Source: Micromonospora citrea
Lineage (GTDB): Bacteria > Actinomycetota > Actinomycetes > Mycobacteriales > Micromonosporaceae
Length of the DNA stretch: 64,000 nt
Assembly: GCF_900090315.1 (NCBI RefSeq)
Contig: NZ_FMHZ01000002.1
Coordinates: forward strand, 1,652,501 to 1,716,500
Direction of reading: 5' to 3'
Below the pieces are notes generated by a model. It was not told where the DNA came from. It made no database searches and saw nothing but the letters and a program-made list of their open reading frames with translations. Positions 47,880 to 55,745 of the stretch are shown here, piece after piece. The position numbers and the translations under genes were made by a program. Each line of letters begins with the position of its first letter. Position 1 is the first letter of the stretch.

Positions 47880-48572
47880 ATGCATGCGGTGGCGGCCGGT
47901 TGGCACGGCGACAGGGTGCAGCCGGACTGGATGTCCGCGCGGTCCCAGTCCCGCCCGGGCGCGTCGGCCCGCGGGGTCGACGCCTGCCCGGCGCCTCGCC
48001 AGAATGGGCCGGTGACGCCGCGCCCCGCCCCCGGACGCCACCAGGCGCCGTCGGCCGAGGCCGGCCACTCGGACCGGCTGATCCGGCTGCTCTACGCCGA
48101 GCACGCCGGTCCGCTGCTGGCGTTCGTCATGCGACTCACCGGCGGCGACCGGCAGCGCGCCGAGGACATCGTGCAGGAGACCCTGCTGCGGGCGTGGCGC
48201 AACGCGCACCGGCTGGGCGCGCAGGGGCAGGGTTCGCTGCGGCCCTGGCTGGTCACGGTGGCCCGGCGGATCGCCATCGACGAGCACCGCAGCGAGCAGG
48301 CCCGGCCGGCGGAGACGTACGACCGGGACCTGACCGCGTTCGCCGAGGCGGACAGCACCGACCGGGTGCTGCGCACCATGACCGTGGCGGACGCGCTGCG
48401 TACGCTGAGCCAGTCGCACCGGGAGATCCTGGTGGCGACGTACTTCCGGGGGCGAACGGTGCCCGAGGCGGCCGAGGAGCTGGGCCTTCCGCTCGGCACC
48501 GCCAAGTCTCGGGTCTACTACGCGCTGCGCGCGCTGCGCACGGCTCTGCAGGAACGGGGGGTGACGGAATGA
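47880..48572 (+). CDS. ECF sigma factor (SigL/SigK-like)
   Basis: A 230-residue extracytoplasmic-function sigma factor. Region 2 is LIRLLYAEHAGPLLAFVMRL followed by DIVQETLLRAWRNAH (-10 recognition), and region 4 is LSQSHREILVATYFRGRTVPEAAEELGLPLGTAKSRVYYALRAL in two contiguous halves. The ATG at 47880 is chosen because GGAGG lies 5 nt upstream. Shorter starts at 47931 and 48012 are possible and would remove a nonconserved N terminus. It is coupled to the anti-sigma gene by an ATGA overlap. Confidence 0.93.
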   Translation: MHAVAAGWHGDRVQPDWMSARSQSRPGASARGVDACPAPRQNGPVTPRPAPGRHQAPSAEAGHSDRLIRLLYAEHAGPLLAFVMRLTGGDRQRAEDIVQETLLRAWRNAHRLGAQGQGSLRPWLVTVARRIAIDEHRSEQARPAETYDRDLTAFAEADSTDRVLRTMTVADALRTLSQSHREILVATYFRGRTVPEAAEELGLPLGTAKSRVYYALRALRTALQERGVTE

Positions 48573-49351
48573 GCCGGGCGGACCACATGGACGTCGCGGC
48601 GTACGCGCTGGGCGTGCTGGACGAGCACGACACGGCACGGTTCGAGGAGCACCTCGCCACCTGCTGGGCGTGCGCTGCCGAGCTGGAGACGATGGTGCCG
48701 GTCGTCGGCATGCTCTCCGACATCGACGGCGAGACGATGGCCGCGATGGAGCACGCGCAGACCGACCCGGCCCTGCTGGACCGGACGCTTGTCGCGGTAC
48801 GCACCCACCGGCGGCGCGCCCGGTTCCGGCAGTTGCTCGCCACGGCCGCCGCGGTCGTGGTCCTCGGCGGGGCGACCGGCCTCGGCTTCGCCGCCGTCGC
48901 CCGCGACAGCGCGCCGGAGGTGGTGGCCGAGCCGACCCTGACGGCGCCGGTCGACCCGCCGACCGTGACCAGTTCCCGCGACCCGAACGACCCGAACCTG
49001 GGCGGCCCCGTCCCGGCGGAGGGCGAGCAGACCAACGTCACCGACCAGACGACCGGCGTGCGGGCCACCTTCTTCGTCGCCTCGAAGCAGTTCGGCACCA
49101 GCGTGAACTTCACCCTGGCGAAACTGCCCGGGCCGCGGGCCTGCCGGCTGGTGGTGGTGCGGAAGAACAACACCAGCGAGGTGATCTCCACCTGGTCGGT
49201 GCCGACCGCCGGCTACGGCACCAACGCGAACTCCGAGTCCCTGACCCTGTCGGCCACCACGTCCACCCGAAAGGCCGACATCAAGCAGTTCCAGGTGCAG
49301 TCGGTGGACGCCTCCGGGGTGGCGAGCCCGCTGGTCACCGTACCGATGTAG
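48569..49351 (+). CDS. Zinc-dependent membrane anti-sigma factor (RslA-like)
   Basis: A 260-residue protein. The cytoplasmic N terminus carries the ZAS motif His28-x3-Cys32-x2-Cys35 (HLATCWAC), which binds zinc and traps the sigma factor. A single membrane helix is at about 88-112, and a 140-residue external domain follows. The ATG at 48569 overlaps the sigma stop (ATGA). It should hold the ECF sigma factor inactive until the external domain senses a signal, possibly with proteolysis or thiol oxidation. The signal is unknown. The 49352-49684 spacer carries the direct repeat at 49514. Confidence 0.9.
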   Translation: MSRADHMDVAAYALGVLDEHDTARFEEHLATCWACAAELETMVPVVGMLSDIDGETMAAMEHAQTDPALLDRTLVAVRTHRRRARFRQLLATAAAVVVLGGATGLGFAAVARDSAPEVVAEPTLTAPVDPPTVTSSRDPNDPNLGGPVPAEGEQTNVTDQTTGVRATFFVASKQFGTSVNFTLAKLPGPRACRLVVVRKNNTSEVISTWSVPTAGYGTNANSESLTLSATTSTRKADIKQFQVQSVDASGVASPLVTVPM

Positions 49352-49513
49352 CCGTCCGGGGTGGCGACGTGGCCACCGGGATGGCGATGTGGCCCGCTGC
49401 TCGCCGTGCCGATACGCCCCACCGCCCGGTCGCCGCCGCCCCGCGACACGGCCCCTGCCGGCCGGTCGCCGCCGCCCCGCCGCAATGACCCGAGTCAATC
49501 GTTGGTGCAGTTT

Positions 49514-49561
49514 TCGGCAGTCGTCATCCCACTCCGTCTCGGCAGTCGTCATCCCACTCCG
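49514..49561 (+). repeat. 25-bp tandem repeat, two copies
   Basis: TCGGCAGTCGTCATCCCACT (first 20 bases of 23) occurs at 49514-49536 and 49539-49561, period 25 bp, about 125 bp upstream of the lipoprotein start. Each copy contains CGTC, the usual -10 element of ECF promoters, but no matching -35 is visible. It could be a regulatory repeat or a chance duplication. Confidence 0.75.
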
Positions 49562-49684
49562 GGACACGGATTCCGGGCCGCATCGGTTCAACCAGTCCTC
49601 GTGAAATTGACCACGACTCCGCATTCAACCTTGACAGTGGCCACGCCGTATTACCCGGCGTACTGCCGAGAATGAGGAGGGCAC

Positions 49685-50332
49685 GTGGCACAGCTGAAGC
49701 GGACCGTCATCGTCGCGGGCGCGATGGTCGCACTAACTGCCTGCGCTCCCGCGGGCTACGACGGGGCCAACCCGAACGCGGCCGAGCCGGTCGCCGTCGC
49801 CGCGGCCGAACCCAGCACGTCGGCCGAGCCTGGCACCTCGGCGTCCCCCGAGGCTCCGGCGGCCGACGCCCCGCCCCCGGCCGACGTCGAACTCACCGAG
49901 GAACTCAACGGCAGGAAGGTGGCCCGGATGGGCAGCGTGGTCACCGACCAGGACGGCTGGATCCTCTACCGCTTCGACAAGGACACCAACAACCCGCCGA
50001 CCTCGAACTGCGTCGACAAGTGCGCCCAGGTGTGGCCGCCGGCGCTGACCGACGGCAACCCGGAGCTCAACGGCGTGTCCGACGACGACGTCGGCACCGT
50101 CACCCGCCAGGACGGCACCCGGCAGCTCACCCTCGACGGCTGGCCGCTCTACCGCTACATCGGCGACAAGAAGCCCGGCCAGTGGAAGGGCCAGGGCGTC
50201 GGCGGTACCTGGTTCGTGGTCGCCCCGGACGGCAAGAAGAACCTGAGCTGCCTGCCGACCGGCACCCCCAAGCCGGTCGCCCCGCCCGCGGACGACAAGG
50301 CCCAGCAGGGCGGCTCCGGCTACTCGTACTGA
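49685..50332 (+). CDS. Lipoprotein with COG4315 secreted repeats
   Basis: A 215-residue lipoprotein. Signal peptide with lipobox LTAC (Cys20), an Ala/Pro/Ser linker (about 21-75), then two copies of the COG4315/Lipoprotein_15 unit: GWILYRFDKDTNNPPTSNC with NCVDKCAQVWPP, and GWPLYRYIGDKKPGQWKGQG. GTG 49685 has GAGGAGG upstream. It follows the sigma/anti-sigma pair in the same direction across 333 bp, and similar lipoproteins are linked with ECF sigma operons in actinobacteria, so it is a plausible target gene. The function is unknown. Confidence 0.85.
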   Translation: MAQLKRTVIVAGAMVALTACAPAGYDGANPNAAEPVAVAAAEPSTSAEPGTSASPEAPAADAPPPADVELTEELNGRKVARMGSVVTDQDGWILYRFDKDTNNPPTSNCVDKCAQVWPPALTDGNPELNGVSDDDVGTVTRQDGTRQLTLDGWPLYRYIGDKKPGQWKGQGVGGTWFVVAPDGKKNLSCLPTGTPKPVAPPADDKAQQGGSGYSY

Positions 50333-50388
50333 CCCCACCGGGCCCGGTGGCCGGTCGCCGTCGGGGAGGGCGCGGCCGGCCACCGGAC

Positions 50389-50455
50389 CGCCCGGCGGCG
50401 CGACACCGCCGGGCGGCGCGACACCGCCGGGCGGCGCGACACCGCCGGGCGGCGG
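50389..50455. repeat. 18-bp tandem repeat, 3.7 copies
   Basis: CGCCGGGCGGCGCGACAC is repeated at 50389, 50407, 50425 and partly at 50443. It lies 56 bp past the lipoprotein stop. The first copy has one substitution. It is separate from the 19-bp array at 50516. Confidence 0.9.
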
Positions 50456-50515
50456 CCGGCCCACCGGGCCAAGCGGTACCGGGCGTAAGAGCAACCCGCC
50501 CAGCGTCCCGGCACC

Positions 50516-50572
50516 GCCGGGCGTCGGCCGGTCCGCCGGGCGTCGGCCGGTCCGCCAGGCGTCGGCCGTTCG
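50516..50572. repeat. 19-bp tandem repeat, three copies
   Basis: GCCGGGCGTCGGCCGGTCC repeats at 50516, 50535 and 50554, with changes in the third copy. It lies 74 bp before the glycosylase start and is not in a reading frame. Confidence 0.85.
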
Positions 50573-50645
50573 TCAGGCCGGGCGGCGTCGGCGGTGGCCC
50601 GCGCGACGGCGGTGCCCGTCGGCCACGGCGGCGGGACGTGGCAGC

Positions 50646-51575
50646 ATGTGCGGGGTGACCGGTACCGAACCCGCCGCGCGCCGGGAGCTGCGCCCGCCGG
50701 CCGGGTACCGGCTGGCCGCGTCGGTCCGGGCACTGACCTTCAGCCCGTACGACCCGTGCGCGCGGATCGCGGCGGGCACCTTCTGGTGGGCCACCCGTAC
50801 CCCCGACGGGCCGGCCACCCTCGCGCTGCGACCGGCCGACGGCGGCCTGCTGGCCGAGGGCTTCGGCCCGGGCGCCGGCTGGGTGGTGGACCGGGCGGAC
50901 GCCGTCGCCGGGCTGCGCGACGACCTCACCGGGTTCGCCGAACTCGCCGCCGGCCATCCCGTGGTGGCCCGGCTGGCGGCCCGGCACCGAGGGCTGCGGA
51001 TGCCGGCCACCGGGCAGGTCTTCCCCCGGCTGCTCCGCGCGGTCTTCGAGCAGAAGGTGACCGGCAAGGAGGCGTACCGGGCGTACGCCGCGACCGTGCG
51101 TCACTTCGCCGAGGCGGCGCCCGGGCCGATGCAGCCGCTGCTGCTGCCGCCCGAGCCGGCGGCGGTGGCCGCCACCCCGTACTGGGTGTTCCACCCGTTC
51201 GGAGTGGAGCAGCGCCGGGCCGACACGCTGCGCCGCGCCGCCGCCGTCGCGGACCGACTGGAGCGCTGCGTGGACTCCGCCGAGGCCACCCGCCGGCTCA
51301 CCGCCATCGCCGGCATCGGGCCGTGGACCGCCGCCGAGGTGGTGCGGATCGCGTACGGGGACCCGGACGCGGTGAGCGTCGGCGACTTCCACGTACCGAA
51401 CACGGTCGCCTGGGCCCTCGCCGGCGAGCCACGCGGCGACGACGCGCGGATGCTGGCGCTGCTGGAGCCGTTCCGGGGGCACCGGGGCCGGGTCTGCGTG
51501 CTGCTCGAGGCAGCGGGCGTCCAGGCCCCGAAGTACGGCCCCCGGATGCCCATCCGCTCCTTCGCGAGGTTCTGA
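50646..51575 (+). CDS. AlkA-type DNA-3-methyladenine glycosylase (HhH-GPD)
   Basis: A 309-residue DNA glycosylase that would excise alkylated bases. The helix-hairpin-helix and GPD segment is LTAIAGIGPWTAAEVVRIA, with the catalytic Asp in SVGDFHVPN. The N-terminal (about 1-110) corresponds to the AlkA-like beta domain (FTFSPYDPCARIAAG-like text). There is no cluster-binding Cys motif, so it is not an endonuclease III. Start ATG 50646 is used. GTG 50655 is an alternative. It forms part of a loose repair-gene group with LigC and the herA operon but is not adjacent to them. Confidence 0.87.
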   Translation: MCGVTGTEPAARRELRPPAGYRLAASVRALTFSPYDPCARIAAGTFWWATRTPDGPATLALRPADGGLLAEGFGPGAGWVVDRADAVAGLRDDLTGFAELAAGHPVVARLAARHRGLRMPATGQVFPRLLRAVFEQKVTGKEAYRAYAATVRHFAEAAPGPMQPLLLPPEPAAVAATPYWVFHPFGVEQRRADTLRRAAAVADRLERCVDSAEATRRLTAIAGIGPWTAAEVVRIAYGDPDAVSVGDFHVPNTVAWALAGEPRGDDARMLALLEPFRGHRGRVCVLLEAAGVQAPKYGPRMPIRSFARF

Positions 51576-51631
51576 CCGCCTCGCTCCCACCGGTCCCCTG
51601 CGTCGGCCGGCCGCCGGCTTCCACCGGCGCC

Positions 51632-51699
51632 GGCCGTCCACGAGCCGCTGCCTCCCACCGGCCGGGGCCGTCCACGAGCCGCTGCCTCCCACCGGCCGG
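51632..51699. repeat. 34-bp perfect tandem duplication
   Basis: Two perfect 34-bp copies (51632-51665 and 51666-51699), each starting GGCCGTCCACGAGCCGCTGC, lie between the convergent stops of the glycosylase and the DUF1990 gene. A diverged third copy precedes at about 51600. No hairpin terminator of ordinary shape is visible in the same gap. Confidence 0.9.
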
Positions 51700-51756
51700 A
51701 GGGCTCCCACCTGGCCTTCCGTTCACCGGCGGCGATGCGCCTCCCGCGCCCCCGGG

Positions 51757-52275
51757 TCAGGGGCGGGCGCAGAGGCGGCGCAGGGTGCGGCCGAGCCACC
51801 AGGCGTACGCATGCTGGAAAGCCCTGCCGGCGGGCCCCGCGGCGCGCATCATCCAGCGGTCGGGCCGGCTGAACGCGATCACCTCGAACCAGACGCGGCC
51901 CGCGTCGTCGCGGCTGACCACGAAGGCCTCCTCGCCGCTGGCCGGGTGCCCCGGCAACGTGCCGTACCCGAAACCGGCCCGCCGGTCGTCGTCGACGGCC
52001 CAGACCACCTCGCAGGGCGCGGCCAGCCGCAACGGTCCGACCCCCAGCCGGGAGACCACCCCCACCCCGGGCGCGGCGCGGTCGGCGCCCGCGTCGATCC
52101 GGATGCCGGCCGCCCGGTGCAGGCGCCAGCCGAGCACCGCAGCCCCGGCGGGGCCGAAGCAGGAGTCGGGCAGCCGCACCCGGTGCCGCACGTGCCGCCA
52201 GCCGGGCGGCAGGTCCCCGGTGCGGGTGGCACCGACGTGCGGATAGGTCAGTGCCGGCACGGCGCGCACCCCCAC
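51757..52275 (-). CDS. DUF1990 family protein
   Basis: A 172-residue protein with the DUF1990 pattern ALTYPHVGATRTG, a central VGVVSRLGVGPLRLAAPCEVVWAVDD, FGYGTLPGHPASGEEAF and a C-terminal FSRPDRWMMRAAGPAGR segment. The family is a lipocalin/START-like fold of unproven function in actinobacteria. The start is uncertain: GTG 52275 is used because it lies directly before the conserved ALTYP. Upstream codons remain open but look nonconserved. Confidence 0.78.
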   Translation of the reverse strand: MGVRAVPALTYPHVGATRTGDLPPGWRHVRHRVRLPDSCFGPAGAAVLGWRLHRAAGIRIDAGADRAAPGVGVVSRLGVGPLRLAAPCEVVWAVDDDRRAGFGYGTLPGHPASGEEAFVVSRDDAGRVWFEVIAFSRPDRWMMRAAGPAGRAFQHAYAWWLGRTLRRLCARP

Positions 52276-52456
52276 GGCTCGACGGAACAACGCCAGCGTA
52301 CGGCCGGCGCCGACGGGGTACGCACCGGGCAACTCAACTGTCGGCAAGAGGCCCGACGCGTCCTGACGACGCCAACGCCGGCATTGGCGAGGCCGTCCGG
52401 CGGCAGCCGCGTCGGCGGCAGCCGCGTACGCAGCGGCGGGCGGCAGCCGGGTACGC

Positions 52457-52512
52457 AATTTCCCGGAAATAGTGGCCTCCTGGCGTGCGGAAGCCACTAT
52501 TTCCGGGAAGTT
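52457..52512. repeat. 24-bp-arm inverted repeat (REP-like or terminator)
   Basis: Arms 52457-52480 and 52489-52512 are complementary at 22 of 24 positions with a 17-bp perfect core TTCCCGGAAATAGTGGC and an 8-nt loop. It is 180 bp upstream of the DUF1990 start and 450 bp before the next gene, so it is not a terminator of either. It is AT-richer than the surroundings. Compare the 18-bp perfect palindrome at 21549-21593. Confidence 0.85.
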
Positions 52513-52704
52513 GTCCGCATCTCGTCGAAGCGAGGCCGGGTGAGGAGGTCGGGAGCCTGTGCCAAGGAGCACGGCCCGGGAGCGGGCGCCCAAGCAGTGG
52601 CAGGAGCGCAAAGCAGGGCCGGAAGCAAGGCCCGGGAGTCCGGGAGCAGTGCCCGGAAGCTCGGGCCCGGGAACAGGACCGCGGAGCGGAGCCCGAAAGC
52701 GGAC

Positions 52705-52800
52705 CCCCGAAACAGGGCCGCGGAGCACGACCGCCGAAACAGGGCCGCGGAAGCACGGCCCCGGCACAGGGCCGCGGAAGCACGGCCCTGGCACAGGCCC
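52705..52800. repeat. Imperfect 26-30-bp repeats in a gene-free stretch
   Basis: Four degenerate copies sharing ACAGGGCCGCGGAAGCACGG lie in the 52513-52963 gap. The rest of that gap is purine-rich, low-complexity DNA (many GGAAGC and CCGGGAGC units). The Ala/Arg/Gly-rich reading frames there have no ribosome sites and look spurious. No convincing promoter was found for the GNAT gene. Confidence 0.7.
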
Positions 52801-52963
52801 AGGAGGCCGGACGAGGCCGGACACCGACCGGGCCACGGCGACCGGGCTGCAAGCGGCCAGGTTGGTGGCTGAGTCGGCCGGGCGGGACGCGGAAAGGGCA
52901 TGGGCGGGGAGGGCGAGCGGGTGCGGCGGGGTCTGCGGAGTCCGGTTGTGGTTGGCTGTCGGC

Positions 52964-53581
52964 GTGATCATCGAGCCGCGCATCGCCTCGGCCGGCGTGG
53001 CGGACGCCGGGGAGATCCTCACCGTGCAGCGTGCCGCTTACCTCGTCGAGGCACAGCGCTACGCCGACCCGTTCCTGCCGCCGCTGACCGAGACTCTGGA
53101 CGAGGTGCGGGCGGTGCTCGCGGGGCCGGCGACGGTGCTCACCGCCCGGCTCGGCCACCGGCTCGTCGGTTCGGTGCGGGCCCACGTCGACGGTGACACC
53201 GCGCACGTCGGCCGCCTCTCCGTCGCACCCGACCAGCAGGGGCGGGGCGTCGGCGGGCGGCTGCTGCTGGCGGTCGAGGCGGCCTGCCTGGCACAAGAAA
53301 CCGCCCCGGCCGGAGAGCCCACCCCGGCCGGAAAGCCCACCCCGGCCGGAAAGCCCGCCCCGGCCGGAAAGCCCGCCCCGGCCGGAGAGCCCGCCCCGGC
53401 GGCTCCCGGCGTCGGCCGGCTGCGCCGCTTCGCGCTCTTCACCGGCGCCGACAGCGAGCAGAACCTCCGCCTGTACCGCCGGCACGGCTACCGGGTGGTC
53501 GGGCACCGGCCGGACCCGAACGGCATCCGGCTCGCCCTGCTGGAGAAGGCCGTGGTCAGTCCTGCTCGCAGCGACGCCTGA
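52964..53581 (+). CDS. GNAT acetyltransferase with an in-frame repeat insertion
   Basis: A 205-residue GNAT protein: EPRIASAGVADAGEIL start, HVGRLSVAPDQQGRGVGGRLL acetyl-CoA loop (about 80-100), and a C-terminal LFTGADSEQNLRLYRRHGY beta-bulge segment. Between the acetyl-CoA helix and the C-terminal strand it carries five 6-residue units of PAGKP/PAGEP type that would form a flexible loop. Substrate unknown. GTG 52964 is the first plausible start. Its 3' end overlaps the convergent SRPBCC gene by 26 bp. Confidence 0.8.
   Translation: MIIEPRIASAGVADAGEILTVQRAAYLVEAQRYADPFLPPLTETLDEVRAVLAGPATVLTARLGHRLVGSVRAHVDGDTAHVGRLSVAPDQQGRGVGGRLLLAVEAACLAQETAPAGEPTPAGKPTPAGKPAPAGKPAPAGEPAPAAPGVGRLRRFALFTGADSEQNLRLYRRHGYRVVGHRPDPNGIRLALLEKAVVSPARSDA
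53303..53392. repeat. 18-bp in-frame tandem repeat inside the GNAT gene
   Basis: Five copies of an 18-bp unit (GCCCCGGCCGGAAAGCCC with small changes) begin at 53303, 53321, 53339, 53357 and 53375. Each codes for (A/T)PAG(K/E)P. The copies differ by single bases. The unit preserves the frame of the GNAT gene. Confidence 0.95.
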
Positions 53582-53978
53582 GCCCGTCGGCCTCCATCCG
53601 CAGGTAGCGGCGCGTCAGGTCGCCGTAGAGCCAGCCGACGAGCCCGGCCAGCGGCCCGGACTGCGTGAGGACCAGGTCGACCCGGGTGCGCCCGGCGGCC
53701 AGCGGCAGCACGCGGTGCTCGGCAAGGGTGCTCACCCCTGGGTTGCGCGAGACCCAGGAGAAGGAGACTCCGTCGGTCAGCTCGGTGACCCGCCACACGG
53801 CCGGCCGCAGCTTCGGCTGCTCCAGCCGGGCGGTGGCACCCACCGCCAGCGGCCCCGCCTCCCCCCGCCGGGCGCGACGCACCGAGGGCGTCCACTCCGG
53901 CCACCGCTCGACGTCTACCAGCACCGCCCAGACGCGTCCGGCCTCGGCGGCCACCTCCGTACCTGCCTCGAACCGCAT
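53556..53978 (-). CDS. SRPBCC (Bet v 1-like) polyketide-cyclase-type protein
   Basis: A 140-residue START/Bet v 1-fold protein: AEAGRVWAVLVDVERWPEWTPSV opening, RLEQPKLRPAVWRVTEL, a GRTRVDLVLTQSGPLAGLVG strand and an amphipathic C-terminal helix. The family holds small hydrophobic ligands or serves as cyclases, and this sequence does not reveal which. ATG 53978 has GGGGAGGG about 7 nt upstream. It is convergent with, and overlaps, the GNAT gene. Confidence 0.85.
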   Translation of the reverse strand: MRFEAGTEVAAEAGRVWAVLVDVERWPEWTPSVRRARRGEAGPLAVGATARLEQPKLRPAVWRVTELTDGVSFSWVSRNPGVSTLAEHRVLPLAAGRTRVDLVLTQSGPLAGLVGWLYGDLTRRYLRMEADGLRRRCEQD

Positions 53979-54130
53979 CAGCGCGCCCTCCCCGTGGCGG
54001 CGCCCGCGCGCCGCTCCCACGGAACGACGCTGCCCGCCGGATCGTCACCGCGGCATCCTCCGGCCGGTCGGTTCGCGACCGGCCCGCCCGGCCGGCCACA
54101 CCCGAGCGGCCAGCCCTGTTCGGCGGTCAA

Positions 54131-54185
54131 CCCGCCCGAGCGGGCGGGACGGGGCGGGGCGAGGCGAGGCGAGGCGAGGCGAGGC
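54131..54185. repeat. Hairpin plus GAGGC pentanucleotide repeats
   Basis: CCCGCCCG-AG-CGGGCGGG (54131-54148) is a perfect 8-bp hairpin about 100 bp past the stop of the small Cys protein gene (minus strand). It is followed by GGGGC and five GAGGC units (54161-54185). The hairpin may be the terminator of the small gene. The gap 53979-54250 has no gene. Confidence 0.7.
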
Positions 54186-54250
54186 GGCGCGATGGTGGGC
54201 CAGGCGAGGGCCGCCGGTCGCGACGCGGCGGCCGGTCGGGCGCCGTCGGG

Positions 54251-54463
54251 TCAGGCGGCCTCGTGCAGGTCGGCCAGCCCGAGGGGGGTACGCCGGCGCA
54301 GCAGCTCCTCCAGTTCCGCCACCGAGCCGACCTCACCGATCACGTCCTTGCCGCCGCCGAACCGGGCCGGATAGCGGCGCACCAGCCGGTAGCGGTGCCG
54401 GCCCCGGATCAGCTCGACGCTGACCCGCCACCGACCGCAGCAGCCGCAGACCCACTCCGACAC
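54251..54463 (-). CDS. Small Cys-containing hypothetical protein
   Basis: A 70-residue protein: short N terminus with Cys6, Cys8 and Cys9 (WVCGCCGRW), beta strands VSVELIRGRHRYRLVRRYP, a KDVIGEVGSV loop and a C-terminal helix VAELEELLRRR. I do not recognise it. The start GTG 54463 lies 6 nt behind TACTTT on the minus strand, the spacing of a leaderless promoter, so the longer frame starting at 54664 is unlikely. It is divergent from ligC, with 136 bp between. Confidence 0.7.
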   Translation of the reverse strand: MSEWVCGCCGRWRVSVELIRGRHRYRLVRRYPARFGGGKDVIGEVGSVAELEELLRRRTPLGLADLHEAA

Positions 54464-54599
54464 CCCGCGAAAGTAGCTCTGACCTGCGGTTTTCTGATTC
54501 GCCCGGCGAGGCAGGAGCGGGTCGCGGGCGGACACGCCGCCCGGCAACCGACCGTGATGTGCCTCACGACTGTCGGTGCCGTCTGGTTGACTTGTCGCC

Positions 54600-55712
54600 G
54601 TGAAGCTGCCGATCAGTCCACCGGTCGAGCCGATGCTGGCCAAGAGCGTCCCGCGGATCCCCACCGCGTCCGGGATGACCTACGAGCCGAAGTGGGACGG
54701 CTTCCGGTGCATCGTGTTCCGCGACGGCGACGAGGTGGAGCTGTCCAGCCGGGGCGGGAAGTCGATGACCCGCTACTTTCCCGAGGTGGTCGAGCAGGCG
54801 CGCCGCCAGCTTCCCGAGCGGTGCGCGGTCGACGGTGAGCTGATCGTGATCCGGCGCGACGGCCCGGGCGGGCAGCCCCGGCTCGACTTCGAGCTGCTGG
54901 CCCAGCGGGTGCATCCGGCCGCGTCCCGGGTGCGGCTGCTGGCCGAGACCACGCCGGCCGACTTCGTCGCCTTCGACCTGCTCGCCCTCGACGACGAGGC
55001 GATGCTCGACCGGCCCTACCCGGAGCGCCGGGCCCGGCTGGCGGCGGCCCTGGCCAAGGTGCGCCCGCCGGTGCACGTCACCCAGGTCACGACCGACGTC
55101 GACACCGCACACCGCTGGTTCGACGTTTTCGAGGGCGCCGGTCTGGACGGCCTGATCGCCAAGCCCGCCGACCTGCCCTACGAGCCCGGCAAGCGGCTGA
55201 TGTTCAAGGTCAAGCACGCGCGCACGGCCGACGTGGTGGTCGCCGGGTTCCGGTGGCACAAGTCCGGTCCGGTGGTCGGCTCGCTCCTGCTCGGGCTCTA
55301 CGACGACGAGGGCGTCCTGCACCACGTCGGGGTGAGCGCCTCGTTCACGATGGCGCGGCGCGCGGAGCTGCTGGAGGAGCTGGAGCCCTACCGCGACGTG
55401 GGCGCCGACCATCCGTGGGTGCACGGCGACCACGAGCGCGGCCAGCGCCTGCCCGGCGGGGTCAGCCGCTGGACGGGCACCCGCAACCTGGAGTGGGAGC
55501 CGCTGCGCCCCGAACTGGTGGTCGAGGTGGGCTACGACGCGATGGAGGGCGACCGCTTCCGGCACACCGCCCGGTTCGTCCGCTGGCGGCCCGACCGCGA
55601 TCCCCGCTCCTGCCGCTACGACCAGCTCGATCGGCCGGTCCGGTTCGACGTGGACCAGGTGCTCCGCGGCGACCCGACGGTGACGGCGGAGCCCGCCGCC
55701 GGCCCGGCGTAG
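54600..55712 (+). CDS. ligC: ATP-dependent DNA ligase LigC
   Basis: A 370-residue ligase of the LigC type found in actinobacteria for base-excision and ribonucleotide-excision repair. Nucleotidyltransferase motif I is EPKWDGFR with adenylated Lys31. ELSSRGGKSMTRYFPEVV gives motif Ia, VDGELIVI motif III, FVAFDLLAL motif IIIa, EGAGLDGLIAKPAD motif IV and MFKVKHARTADVVV motif V. An OB-fold (about 230-350) with RPELVVEVGYDAMEGDRFRH follows. No polymerase or nuclease domain is fused, so it is not LigD. GTG 54600 shows a leaderless context. Confidence 0.93.
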   Translation: MKLPISPPVEPMLAKSVPRIPTASGMTYEPKWDGFRCIVFRDGDEVELSSRGGKSMTRYFPEVVEQARRQLPERCAVDGELIVIRRDGPGGQPRLDFELLAQRVHPAASRVRLLAETTPADFVAFDLLALDDEAMLDRPYPERRARLAAALAKVRPPVHVTQVTTDVDTAHRWFDVFEGAGLDGLIAKPADLPYEPGKRLMFKVKHARTADVVVAGFRWHKSGPVVGSLLLGLYDDEGVLHHVGVSASFTMARRAELLEELEPYRDVGADHPWVHGDHERGQRLPGGVSRWTGTRNLEWEPLRPELVVEVGYDAMEGDRFRHTARFVRWRPDRDPRSCRYDQLDRPVRFDVDQVLRGDPTVTAEPAAGPA

Positions 55713-55745
55713 CCTGGCCGTCGACCCGACCACGGAGGCCCGCTC

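Noticed and set aside
52559..52963. Upstream extension of the GNAT gene through the purine-rich repeats
   Set aside because: The extra residues are low complexity (Arg/Gly/Pro) and unlike GNAT N termini. GTG 52964 directly precedes the conserved EPRIASAGV.
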